From positions 62,001 to 126,000 of the forward strand of contig DAOLUH010000005.1 in assembly GCA_035420085.1 (NCBI GenBank): a stretch of 64,000 nucleotides of DNA, in the 5' to 3' direction. This document shows positions 1 to 7,039 of the stretch, piece by piece. Made by a program: the position numbers and the translations under genes. Within the stretch, counting starts at the first letter, position 1; each line of letters begins with the position of its first letter. The notes under the pieces were generated by a model, which was not told where the DNA came from, searched no databases, and worked only from the letters and a program-made list of their open reading frames with translations. Origin of the DNA: DSWT01 sp035420085. GTDB lineage: Bacteria; Chloroflexota; Anaerolineae; B4-G1; SLSP01.

Positions 1-1224
1 CCCTGCGGTGAAGCCCAAACCCATCATGTCAGCCGGGGGATTGGCGCCACCCGTCATATTGATTAATGCATTTTCAAGCTTGCGGTCGTGCGTGGAGTTT
101 GCCACAACCATGTACCACGGCGCGGGCTTGTTGGAGACGGTGCCGGGATTTGGGCCGCTGTTGCCGGCCGACGTCGCCATAAAGATGCCGGCGGCGCGGA
201 CGTTAGCGTAGAGCAGGCCCTCTGAAGTCCAGGGGCTTTGTACGCTAGTGCCCCCGAAGGAGTAGTTGACAACATCAACATGGTCAGCGATAGCCTGGTT
301 GAAAGCCGCCAAGATATTGCTGCCTGGCGCGGTGCCGGCGCCCGGCGTGCCTTCAATGCTGTAGGCGATGATATTGGCGTGCGGCGCAACACCGGAGATC
401 GTGCGGGTCACAGCCGTGGTCGGCGCTTCCACAACGGCTTCCAGGAGGTTGCCGGCCGCCGTGCTGCCCACGTGCGTGCCATGACCATTATAGTCTTCCG
501 GCAAGTCGGCATCGAAACTCCACACACCGATGAGCTTGTTGTTACAAGTGACCGTGGTGGTGTAAACAGCGGTATTGGTGGGATCGCACCATCCGTAGAA
601 CTTGCCGCGCGGGTTGGTGTGGACGTAACCGTCTACTGGACCTACCTGAGCAAAGGACGGGTGATCCATATTGATACCGGTATCAACGATACCCACGACC
701 ATGCCCTCGCCCTTTGTTTCCACGCCGGTTGCGGTGCCATCCCATACAGCGGGTGCGCCGATCCAGGCTGGGCCGGCGTCGGTTTCAACCTCCTCAACCC
801 AGTCCGGGACGACCTCAACCACGCCTTCCAGTTTCGCCAATGCCGCAGCTTCGGCGGCGGTCAAACGCACCGCCATACCGTTGAGGGCGTACTGGTACTG
901 GAAAACAACTTCGGGCTTGCGCCCGATAACCGCCGCCGCATTGGTCAAAAACTGCGCTTGCTTGGTCTTCAGGTAATTGACATAGCGGACACTGGCAGGC
1001 GCGTTCACGTCCAACTTCGCAGCGCCGGTCACTTGCGGGCTGGTGGCTTGCAACCCGGCGACGCCCCCCTCATAGGTCGGAAGGGCCGCATCTTTCAATT
1101 GAACGATGTAGATCTGTGTATCACCGCCCGCAGTGGGGGCGCTTGGGGCTGCTGTCGCACTGATGGGGAAAACCATCGTCAGTACAAGCAACACAGCCAA
1201 CAGTCTGGCTAATTTGGCTTTCAT
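1..1224 (-). CDS. Subtilisin-like S8 serine peptidase, secreted, C-terminus beyond the window
   Basis: The first 408 residues of a secreted subtilase are visible; the 3' end lies off the left edge. A Sec signal peptide (about residues 1-26, ending in an Ala-rich site) is followed by an I9-type propeptide (about 35-145), then the catalytic domain. Catalytic Asp181 sits in VDTG and His248 in HGTH, and the oxyanion Asn355 in SAGNSG; the catalytic Ser (GTS motif) is expected outside the window. The start is set by a strong taggagg site 8 bases upstream of ATG at 1224. It probably degrades extracellular protein. Whether it carries the YLP motif of nearby exported proteins cannot be seen. Confidence 0.93.
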   Translation of the reverse strand, partial: MKAKLARLLAVLLVLTMVFPISATAAPSAPTAGGDTQIYIVQLKDAALPTYEGGVAGLQATSPQVTGAAKLDVNAPASVRYVNYLKTKQAQFLTNAAAVIGRKPEVVFQYQYALNGMAVRLTAAEAAALAKLEGVVEVVPDWVEEVETDAGPAWIGAPAVWDGTATGVETKGEGMVVGIVDTGINMDHPSFAQVGPVDGYVHTNPRGKFYGWCDPTNTAVYTTTVTCNNKLIGVWSFDADLPEDYNGHGTHVGSTAAGNLLEAVVEAPTTAVTRTISGVAPHANIIAYSIEGTPGAGTAPGSNILAAFNQAIADHVDVVNYSFGGTSVQSPWTSEGLLYANVRAAGIFMATSAGNSGPNPGTVSNKPAPWYMVVANSTHDRKLENALINMTGGANPPADMMGLGFTAG

Positions 1225-1445
1225 CTGTAAACTCCTCCTATATGTTTTTGGAATTGGTGAAAAAATTGGTACAACAACACGAAGTACATCCATAACAGGT
1301 TGGCGTTTGTATAATTTGCTTATGGCTTATCACCCCCTCTCTTGTTCGTCCTTGTCTATGATAAGCATTTTTTACTGAAGGAGGAGGTCAGCGTTCTTCC
1401 CTCCCCCTTCAGCGACCAAAGCCCGCGCGGCGTGGGCGTCTCCGA

Positions 1446-1970
1446 CTATTGTGCGACGTTACGCATTACCAAAGGCAAGTAGATGTAGTGCATGACGGTC
1501 GTGCCGGCGCTCGCTGAATCTGTGCCACCCGAAGAAGAAACATACGCCGTGTTGACGATGGGACCCCGCAAAACAAAGGTCGCTGATCCCGGATCGGGCA
1601 ACTTGGCGGTGAAGACAAGGGTGACGACATTCTGACCGATCGGGGGGATCAGACCTGTCCATGTGATCACATCCCCCACTACAGTGCGCGTGCCAAAACT
1701 GGGGTAACTCACCCAACCGTTGAACGACAGGGGAATGGGCAGCACGTCGGTCATTACCGCATTGAGACCCTGCGCCGCTGTGTTGGTGAGTGTGATCGTG
1801 TAGGTGAACAGGCCGGTGTAATTAACATCAATCACTTTGGGCGAGACAGTCTTGGTGATGGCGATGGGGCCATTGGGGGCCGCTGGCGCAGCGTTGACAA
1901 CGGCTACCATCAGAGCGCATAACGCGGCGAAGACAACAAAAACGAGCAACGTTTTCTGTAGGGTTTTCAT
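1446..1970 (-). CDS. Small exported DUF11-like protein ending in a YLPLVMR motif
   Basis: 174 residues: a signal peptide (1-28, VNAAPAAP cleavage region) and one DUF11-like beta-sandwich of the type repeated in bacterial surface proteins (pattern YTITLTNTAAQGLNAVMTDVLP, shortened here to its core TITLTNT). The last residues read HYIYLPLVMRNVAQ. The same hydrophobic-aromatic-Leu-Pro motif recurs in exported proteins at 5774, 32964 and 47205, so it may be a sorting or surface-retention signal; this is inference. A strong aaaggagg site precedes the ATG. Its neighbour on the same strand is the secreted protease, 221 bases downstream. Ligand and function are unknown. Confidence 0.8.
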   Translation of the reverse strand: MKTLQKTLLVFVVFAALCALMVAVVNAAPAAPNGPIAITKTVSPKVIDVNYTGLFTYTITLTNTAAQGLNAVMTDVLPIPLSFNGWVSYPSFGTRTVVGDVITWTGLIPPIGQNVVTLVFTAKLPDPGSATFVLRGPIVNTAYVSSSGGTDSASAGTTVMHYIYLPLVMRNVAQ

Positions 1971-2286
1971 ACTAAATCCTCCTTTACCATTAGCTAGTAT
2001 GAGTGAATGTTAGGTATTAGCGCCGCAACAGGTTTATTGCTTCTGAAGTGGCACAGTATTTCCCTGTAGCTATTACACTTCCTTACCTTGTTGGTTGAGA
2101 AGCCCCCTCTTGCCGCGCCAACACTTTAGATTTTACACCTTTCACGAAAATTATCAACTGCCACTTCCCGGCAAAAACTCTGACCCTGGACGGCGCTTAT
2201 GGCATTTTTCATTGTTCCATCTATATTGCCTTTCGCGCCAACTATGTCACAATATGACATTGTCTATATCGCAGGGAGAATCAGAA
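1971..2286. other. Divergent intergenic region without a recognised gene
   Basis: 316 bases between the minus-strand exported protein and rlmH. Apart from the two ribosome binding sites I see no convincing RNA gene or ORF. An upstream in-frame extension of rlmH exists here, but it has no family similarity and no ribosome site. Confidence 0.5.
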
Positions 2287-2763
2287 ATGGCGCGTCTGGC
2301 AGGAAAAATTATCATCGTGGCAGTGGGGAAACTCCACAGCGATTGGCGCGCGGCGCAGCAGGACTATCTCGCGCGACTGCGCCGCTATACCGATGTGACG
2401 CTGGTCGAAGTGAAAGATGTCGTGGGACAGGGGTCGCCGGATACCGTGGCGCTGCAACGCGAGGGAGAGGCGTTGCTCGCGGCAGCAAAAGGCGCACGGC
2501 GTGTGATTGCACTGTCCGCAACCGGTAAACAAATGGATAGTCTCGGGCTGGCGGATTTTCTACGCAAGCAGATTGAGGTCTACGGTAGCCTGGCCTGTGT
2601 CATCGGCGGACCGGTGGGGCTATCGCCGCAAGTTCTCGCGGCCTGCGATGATAAACTCTCTCTGTCGTCGCTTACGTTTCCGCACGAGTTAGCTCGCGTG
2701 ATCCTGCTCGAACAACTTTATCGTGCGGCGACGATTATCAGCGGAGAGAAGTATCACAAATAA
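2287..2763 (+). CDS. rlmH: 23S rRNA (pseudouridine1915-N3)-methyltransferase RlmH
   Basis: 158 residues, the usual RlmH length of about 155-160. RlmH is a SPOUT-class enzyme that transfers a methyl group from SAM to pseudouridine 1915 of helix 69 of 23S rRNA on the assembled ribosome. The family signatures are visible: the SAM-loop FVIGG-type segment (CVIGGPVG), LSLSSLTFPHELARVILLEQLYRA, and the C-terminal GEKYHK. The reading frame is open upstream to 2095, but ATG 2287 follows a gggag site at proper spacing and gives the family N-terminus. It is a single gene, followed by a strong hairpin. Confidence 0.95.
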   Translation: MARLAGKIIIVAVGKLHSDWRAAQQDYLARLRRYTDVTLVEVKDVVGQGSPDTVALQREGEALLAAAKGARRVIALSATGKQMDSLGLADFLRKQIEVYGSLACVIGGPVGLSPQVLAACDDKLSLSSLTFPHELARVILLEQLYRAATIISGEKYHK

Positions 2764-2765
2764 AT

Positions 2766-2801
2766 CAGACCTGACAGGTCTTCTGAGACCTGTCAGGTCT
2801 G
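2766..2801. terminator. Perfect 15-bp hairpin after rlmH
   Basis: Two perfectly complementary 15-base arms (2766-2780 and 2787-2801, core AGACCTGACAGGTC) with a 6-base loop, three bases after the rlmH stop and just before the convergent hsp20 stop. There is no T-run, so it would serve as a bidirectional transcript end or RNA-stability element. A variant with the same core and a T-run lies at 52130. Confidence 0.6.
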
Positions 2802-2813
2802 TTGCGGATAGTG

Positions 2814-3329
2814 CTATTCCGTCTTGACGGTGATCTTTTGGCGGCACTGCCCTTCGGCAGCTTTCGGGAGGACGATGTTCAGGACCCCGTTCTTGAACGT
2901 GGCATCCACAGCCTCGGTCTTGACCTCACAGGGAATGGGAATGGAGCGTTTGAAAGAGCCATAAGAGCGTTCCATGCGATAGTAGTTCTTGCCCTTGTCC
3001 TCTTTCTCTTGATGTTTTTCCCCACTGATGGTCAACATATCGTGCGAAAGGCTCACTTCGATGTCCTTCTCATCCAGTCCGGGCAACTCGACCGAGACTT
3101 TGATTTCCTTCTCGCCGTCAACGATGTCCACCTGCGGGCTGAAGGCGCTCCATCCGGTTTCCCAGGATGGGAGCAATCCAAATCCGTTGAAGAACTCGTC
3201 GAACATACGGTTCATGTCCCGTTCGAACAGCGTCAGCGGATGTTCCTCTTCCCGATTCACGGTCACGTTCCCACGGCTGCGTGGGACTTGTTCTTTACGC
3301 CGCCATGGCATCAGATTTGTGATTGACAT
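2814..3329 (-). CDS. Hsp20/alpha-crystallin small heat shock protein (third of three)
   Basis: 171 residues. The alpha-crystallin domain spans about 60-165: it opens with FSPQVDIVDGEKEIKVSVELPG and closes with FKNGVLNIVLPKA, where the GVLxIxLPK signature is clear. The N-terminal arm contains FERDMNRMFDEFF, typical of class A bacterial sHsps. These proteins form oligomers that hold unfolding proteins for refolding by ATP-dependent chaperones. A taaggaggt site lies 5 bases before the ATG. It is last of three tandem hsp20 genes, 147 bases after the second, with a dyad repeat in the gap. Confidence 0.95.
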   Translation of the reverse strand: MSITNLMPWRRKEQVPRSRGNVTVNREEEHPLTLFERDMNRMFDEFFNGFGLLPSWETGWSAFSPQVDIVDGEKEIKVSVELPGLDEKDIEVSLSHDMLTISGEKHQEKEDKGKNYYRMERSYGSFKRSIPIPCEVKTEAVDATFKNGVLNIVLPKAAEGQCRQKITVKTE

Positions 3330-3352
3330 AGTTCACCTCCTTATAAAATAAA

Positions 3353-3411
3353 CCACGAATCTGCACTCATCTTCACGAATTGGATTCGTGTAGATTCGTG
3401 AAGATTCGTGG
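3353..3411. repeat. Nested dyad of GATTCGTG repeats between hsp20 genes
   Basis: Arms CCACGAATCT (3353-3362) and AGATTCGTGG (3402-3411) enclose three further copies of ATTCGTG or its complement, giving a stable branched hairpin. It sits between the second and third hsp20 genes and may terminate or process the transcript. Similar ATTCGCG/AATCACG tracts occur near 49945-50150, so it may belong to a dispersed repeat family. Confidence 0.5.
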
Positions 3412-3476
3412 TCAAGTTATCGTTCTGGTGTTATCCCGTAAGTTTCGTTATCTTGATGATGTGCAACGCGCCTGAC

Positions 3477-3887
3477 TTAACCGGCCGCTACCGTGATCTT
3501 CCGCGTAGACGGTTCCGCCTTGGGCAGGTACAGTCGCAATACCCCGTCCTTTACCGTCGCTTCGATCTTGTTGCGGTCAATTTTGTTCGATAGTGTGAAG
3601 CTGCGCTGATAATCGCCGACACGATATTCACCATAGGACAGCCCATACCCTTCGGGGTAGGCGGTCTCCACGTAGCCGTTGATCGTGAGCACGTCATTTT
3701 CCAGGGTGATGTCGAGCGAGTTCTCATCCACGCCGGGCATATCCGTCATCAGGACGATGGCCTCGTTAGTCTCGTAGATGTCGGCGCGGGGCACGAAGGC
3801 CAACCGCGAGCGGGTGCGCTCGGCGCCGGTCTCAGCAACTTCTTGCTTTTCGGTTTCCTGAATGTTGAGTTCGTTTTCGTTAGCCAT
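3477..3887 (-). CDS. Hsp20/alpha-crystallin small heat shock protein (second of three)
   Basis: 136 residues from the ATG at 3887, chosen because aaggaggt lies 5 bases upstream; the frame is open 11 codons further without a better site. The alpha-crystallin domain covers about residues 30-134, from FVPRADIYETNEAIVLMTDM to KDGVLRLYLPKAE. The N-terminal arm is short and Glu-rich (ANENELNIQETEKQEVAE), unlike the other two copies. Separated from the first hsp20 gene by 38 bases, it is very likely in the same transcript. Role: ATP-independent holdase chaperone. Confidence 0.94.
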   Translation of the reverse strand: MANENELNIQETEKQEVAETGAERTRSRLAFVPRADIYETNEAIVLMTDMPGVDENSLDITLENDVLTINGYVETAYPEGYGLSYGEYRVGDYQRSFTLSNKIDRNKIEATVKDGVLRLYLPKAEPSTRKITVAAG

Positions 3888-3925
3888 AAGTGACCTCCTT
3901 ATGTCGTGTCTGTTTGTCAAATGAC

Positions 3926-4372
3926 CTACGCGGCCTTGACCGTGATCTTGCGCGGTTTATCGGCCTCAGCGCGCGGCAGGGTGATGTGCAGCACACCCTT
4001 TTCGTAGACCGCTTGCACGTTGCCAGCTTCCACGTTGAACGGCAGTTGGAAGGAGCGGGTGAATTTGCCGTAGCCACGCTCGCGCCGATGATAGACTTCG
4101 CCTTCGCCGAGTTCGATAGGCTTGCGCTCGCCGCTGAGCGTGAGCGTGTTCTCCACGACGGCGATATCCAGCGCGTTAGGATCCATGCCGGGCAGTTCGG
4201 CGGTGACGACCGCGCCATTCTCGTTGGTCCACACATTCATCGCCGGATAGCCAGGTGTGATCCGCGCTTCGGACAGCGCCGGGAAATTGGCGAAGACCCG
4301 GTTCATCTCGCGCCGCAGGCGTTCCAACTCATTCCACGGTGTACTTTGTCCCCAAAATGTTCTGCTTAACAT
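3926..4372 (-). CDS. Hsp20/alpha-crystallin small heat shock protein (first of three)
   Basis: 148 residues if started at ATG 4372; an in-frame ATG at 4378 is only one base from the aaggagg site, so 4372 is preferred. The alpha-crystallin domain runs from about residue 40 (YPAMNVWTNENGAVVTAELPGM) to KGVLHITLPRAEADKPRKITVKAA. It is promoter-proximal in the three-gene hsp20 cluster. A dyad with ATCGAGT/ACTCGAT arms lies 60-80 bases upstream and may bind a heat-shock repressor. Three divergent paralogues in series suggest hetero-oligomers or staggered expression under heat stress. Confidence 0.94.
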   Translation of the reverse strand: MLSRTFWGQSTPWNELERLRREMNRVFANFPALSEARITPGYPAMNVWTNENGAVVTAELPGMDPNALDIAVVENTLTLSGERKPIELGEGEVYHRRERGYGKFTRSFQLPFNVEAGNVQAVYEKGVLHITLPRAEADKPRKITVKAA

Positions 4373-4431
4373 AGTCATACCTCCTTACGATAGATATGTA
4401 TTGATTTGTGTCCACCCATTTTCGGGATATG

Positions 4432-4453
4432 ATCGAGTCGCTTTCTACTCGAT
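4432..4453. promoter_or_regulatory. Candidate operator for the hsp20 cluster
   Basis: ATCGAGT (4432-4438) and ACTCGAT (4447-4453) form a perfect 7-bp dyad with an 8-base spacer. Directly beside it, the minus strand offers TATAGT/TATAGA sequences (about 4454-4464) that could be a -10 for the hsp20 genes. The arms are not the CIRCE element bound by HrcA (TTAGCACTC-N9-GAGTGCTAA), so a different regulator is implied. The site is also within 120 bases of the divergent phosphoesterase gene. Confidence 0.45.
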
Positions 4454-4555
4454 ACGTCTATACTATAGCAAACGTGCATTAGAAATATGTAAGCGGAACA
4501 TTAAAGAGATATTAGAAAATGTTTAGAAAATCATTAGAGGGCGAGAGAGGATATC

Positions 4556-5686
4556 ATGCCGGTCAACATTATCATACCGCTTAGCCTGATCTATTGTTTG
4601 ATGCTGGGGCTTGCCGCGCGTATCTGGCGCGCTCCGCAGGTCAATCCGCATGCGTCCTGGCATAGCGTGGTCGCACTGCTGGGATTTTTCGCGTTGGATT
4701 GGCTGTTGCTGGCGCTGTTGCCGCGCCTCGGCCTTTCGTTTGGGCCGGTTGGACCGTCACTGGTGGCGCTGGCCCTGCTGCGTTGGCTGATGGCGGTCTT
4801 GTTGACCATCCCCTGGCGCTGGCGGCGTGCTCTGACCGCCGCCACCCTCCGCGCGGCGCTAACGGCGCTGTGGACGTTCAACGTACTCTTGTCGGTTTGT
4901 GTTTTCGACGCTTTGTACATTGAACCGTTTCACTTAACGGTCACAGAACTTGCTATGGACGGCCCGGCTTTCTTGCCCGACAGGCCGCTGCGCATCGTTC
5001 AACTCTCCGACTTGCACGTCGAGCGCACCACCCGGCGGGAGCGTGATGTCTTGGTCAAGGTTGCTGCCCTGCACCCTGACATTATCGTGCTCACCGGCGA
5101 CTACCTGAACCTCTCGTATTTGAGCGATCCGGCGACCCAGGCCGATACATGGAATTTCCTCGCGCAGCTTCACGCGCCCTACGGCATCTACGCGGTGACG
5201 GATCACTATGTAGACCCGGCGAACGCGATGCGCGCCATCTTCGACGGGCAGCCGATCACCATGCTGGATAACCAAACCGTTTGTTTGCCTTTCGAGGCTA
5301 CGGATTTGTGTCTCATCGGCATTCAATCGCACCGGAACGCTCTGGAGCGCGACCGCGCCGTTCTCGAATCGCTGTCGGCGCAGACGTTATCCGGCGCGTA
5401 CAAACTGCTGCTATACCACACCCCTGATCTCGCCGAGGCGGTGGATGAGAACAACATTGATCTGTATCTAGCCGGCCATACCCACGGCGGGCAAATCCGG
5501 CTGCCCTTTTATGGCGCGCTCGTCACCTTCTCGGCCTACGGGAAAAAGTATGAGATGGGGCGCTATACGCTCGGGAAGACCACGCTCTACGTGAGCCGCG
5601 GTCTGGGGATGGAAGGCAGCGGAGTGCCACGCGCGCGCTTTCTCTGTCCGCCAGAGATTGTTGTCGTGGACGTTGGCGGTAAATAG
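4556..5686 (+). CDS. Membrane-bound metallophosphoesterase with altered GNH motif
   Basis: 376 residues. Four hydrophobic segments (about 1-125) anchor the protein; the calcineurin-like phosphoesterase domain follows (about 140-370), as in YkuE/YaeI-type enzymes. Metal ligands are seen in SDLH (about 152-155), GDY (about 181) and GHTHGGQ (about 306-312). Where the family has GNHD/E (catalytic His and metal-binding Asn), this protein reads VTDHYVD: His is kept but Asn is replaced by Asp. Activity may persist with Asp as ligand; this is unproven. The substrate is unknown; YkuE relatives act near the envelope. It is divergent from the hsp20 genes and followed by a CGTAAAR hairpin. Confidence 0.88.
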   Translation: MPVNIIIPLSLIYCLMLGLAARIWRAPQVNPHASWHSVVALLGFFALDWLLLALLPRLGLSFGPVGPSLVALALLRWLMAVLLTIPWRWRRALTAATLRAALTALWTFNVLLSVCVFDALYIEPFHLTVTELAMDGPAFLPDRPLRIVQLSDLHVERTTRRERDVLVKVAALHPDIIVLTGDYLNLSYLSDPATQADTWNFLAQLHAPYGIYAVTDHYVDPANAMRAIFDGQPITMLDNQTVCLPFEATDLCLIGIQSHRNALERDRAVLESLSAQTLSGAYKLLLYHTPDLAEAVDENNIDLYLAGHTHGGQIRLPFYGALVTFSAYGKKYEMGRYTLGKTTLYVSRGLGMEGSGVPRARFLCPPEIVVVDVGGK

Positions 5687-5689
5687 ACA

Positions 5690-5770
5690 ACGTAAAACGA
5701 AAAACGTAAAACGTGAGACGTAAAACGTAGAAGGACTCCCTGACGTTTTACGTTTTACGCTTTACGTTTT
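5690..5770. repeat. CGTAAAAC tandem-repeat hairpin (copy 1)
   Basis: Left arm: several heptad-like units CGTAAAAC/CGTGAGA. Right arm: the complementary CGTTTTACGTTTTACGCTTTACG. It lies between convergent genes and can fold into a long hairpin, possibly acting as a bidirectional terminator. Four related copies are listed at 6985, 22271, 22941 and 57299. Confidence 0.7.
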
Positions 5771-5773
5771 AGT

Positions 5774-6835
5774 CTACGGCTCCCACCCCGGGTTGATGCG
5801 CATCACGTCGAGGTCGCGGACGCTGACATAGGGGATGAACCCGGCGGCGAGGGACTGTGTGTAGGCCAGATCAATGTTTGTTTGCAGATTGGCGTAGTCA
5901 ATAGTGAACACCCGCTTGCCAGCCGCGAGAATTGCCGCGGCGTTGCGCCGGTTTTCGTAACACCAATCGCGCGTGCAGGCTCTGTCGGTCGCCAGGATGT
6001 ATAATTCTTCCATCCCCAGACCGTCAATGGCCGCCAGGTAGCCGGTGTAGGTGTATAGTTCAGGGCAGTTCTGTGGCACCACCTTGAAGTTGGGATTCTG
6101 GCTCTTGGCATAGGCTGAGACCTGGGCGATCAGGTTCACCATCTTTTGCGCCAGGTCGTCGCGGTTGGTGCCGGCGGCGTCCGCGGGGATTTCGTCGTAG
6201 GTGACGATCATATCCAGGTACGCCCCGTCAAAGCCAGCGGCGAGCGCCTGATCCACCCGGCCCTTGACCACAATGGTCCACCAGCGCGGATCCCAGTATT
6301 TGACGTATTGCTCGCTGGGCCAGCCATCTACCGGTCCCAGCATCAGGTCGGGGGGAACGTCAGGCCATTCAGGCCGGTAATCCTCAATCGCCCCGATTTC
6401 GAAGTATGCCAGGATGACTTTCCCCGTCGCCTTAACAGCCTGGATTTCGTTGGCCGTGAAATAATCGTCTGAGCCATCGCGGGCAAGATCAACGACCGCC
6501 AGATCGAAATTGGAACCGGCGATTTGCGTCAGTTGATCGTTGGGATACCCACTCAGTTGGTAGACCCAGTTTTCGACATTGCTCCAAAGGTCAGGCGGTG
6601 GTGTTGGCGCAGGGGGAGGCGGTGTTGGCGTAGGTGGCGGCGGCGTTGGGGCGGGCGTTTGCGGATTAGTGTAGCATCGTAGAACCATAGGGAGAAAGAT
6701 GAAGTAGTTAGGCGTTGTATCGTTAATAGCCTGTTGGGTTATCGGAGCTGCGGCGCTGAGCTGTACATTGTGCGTCAATCCCATACCGCACATACTGAGC
6801 GCCAGGAGTCCATAGACCCATGACATCCTCTTCAT
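5774..6835 (-). CDS. Secreted GH114-like (endo alpha-1,4-polygalactosaminidase family) protein
   Basis: 353 residues. A signal peptide (about 1-30) is followed by FIFLPMVLR (a variant of the YLP motif seen in three other exported proteins), a Pro/Thr linker (about 58-82) and a TIM-barrel domain of the GH114/TM1410 type (about 85-353). Diagnostic stretches are FDLAVVDLARDG, KVILAYFEIGAIEDYRP, GFDGAYLDMI and VFTIDYAN. Such enzymes are linked to galactosaminogalactan or related exopolysaccharide hydrolysis, with the Asp in DGAYLD and a Glu as likely acidic residues. The start is ATG 6835, 8 bases after aggagg; a GTG one codon upstream is possible. Confidence 0.82.
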   Translation of the reverse strand: MKRMSWVYGLLALSMCGMGLTHNVQLSAAAPITQQAINDTTPNYFIFLPMVLRCYTNPQTPAPTPPPPTPTPPPPAPTPPPDLWSNVENWVYQLSGYPNDQLTQIAGSNFDLAVVDLARDGSDDYFTANEIQAVKATGKVILAYFEIGAIEDYRPEWPDVPPDLMLGPVDGWPSEQYVKYWDPRWWTIVVKGRVDQALAAGFDGAYLDMIVTYDEIPADAAGTNRDDLAQKMVNLIAQVSAYAKSQNPNFKVVPQNCPELYTYTGYLAAIDGLGMEELYILATDRACTRDWCYENRRNAAAILAAGKRVFTIDYANLQTNIDLAYTQSLAAGFIPYVSVRDLDVMRINPGWEP

Positions 6836-6984
6836 CACGTCATCCTCCTAAAGTGCTTTCCTTGGCTTTCTGACTGGAATACAACTACAATAGTCATTAT
6901 AGTTATATTTTGATTAGCGTCAATATGCCTGTAGTCCTATGTTAAGGAATCGTGATGCAATCGTCAGGGAATTTCCACAAAAAA

Positions 6985-7026
6985 CGTAAAGCGTAAAACG
7001 CAATTTCTTACGTTTTACGCTTTACG
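6985..7026. repeat. CGTAAAR hairpin (copy 2)
   Basis: Perfect 16-bp arms (CGTAAAGCGTAAAACG at 6985-7000 and its complement at 7011-7026) with a 10-base loop, 14 bases after the stop of the macroglobulin gene. Its position suits a transcription terminator, although no T-run follows. Confidence 0.75.
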
Positions 7027-7039
7027 CTCTGCTTCTTAC

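Noticed and set aside
238..1212. Plus-strand frame of 324 codons at the left edge
   Set aside because: The minus strand encodes a subtilase with catalytic motifs and a signal peptide across the same bases.
4432..4453. CIRCE element for HrcA
   Set aside because: Arms and spacer do not match TTAGCACTC-N9-GAGTGCTAA; the dyad is recorded only as an unknown operator.
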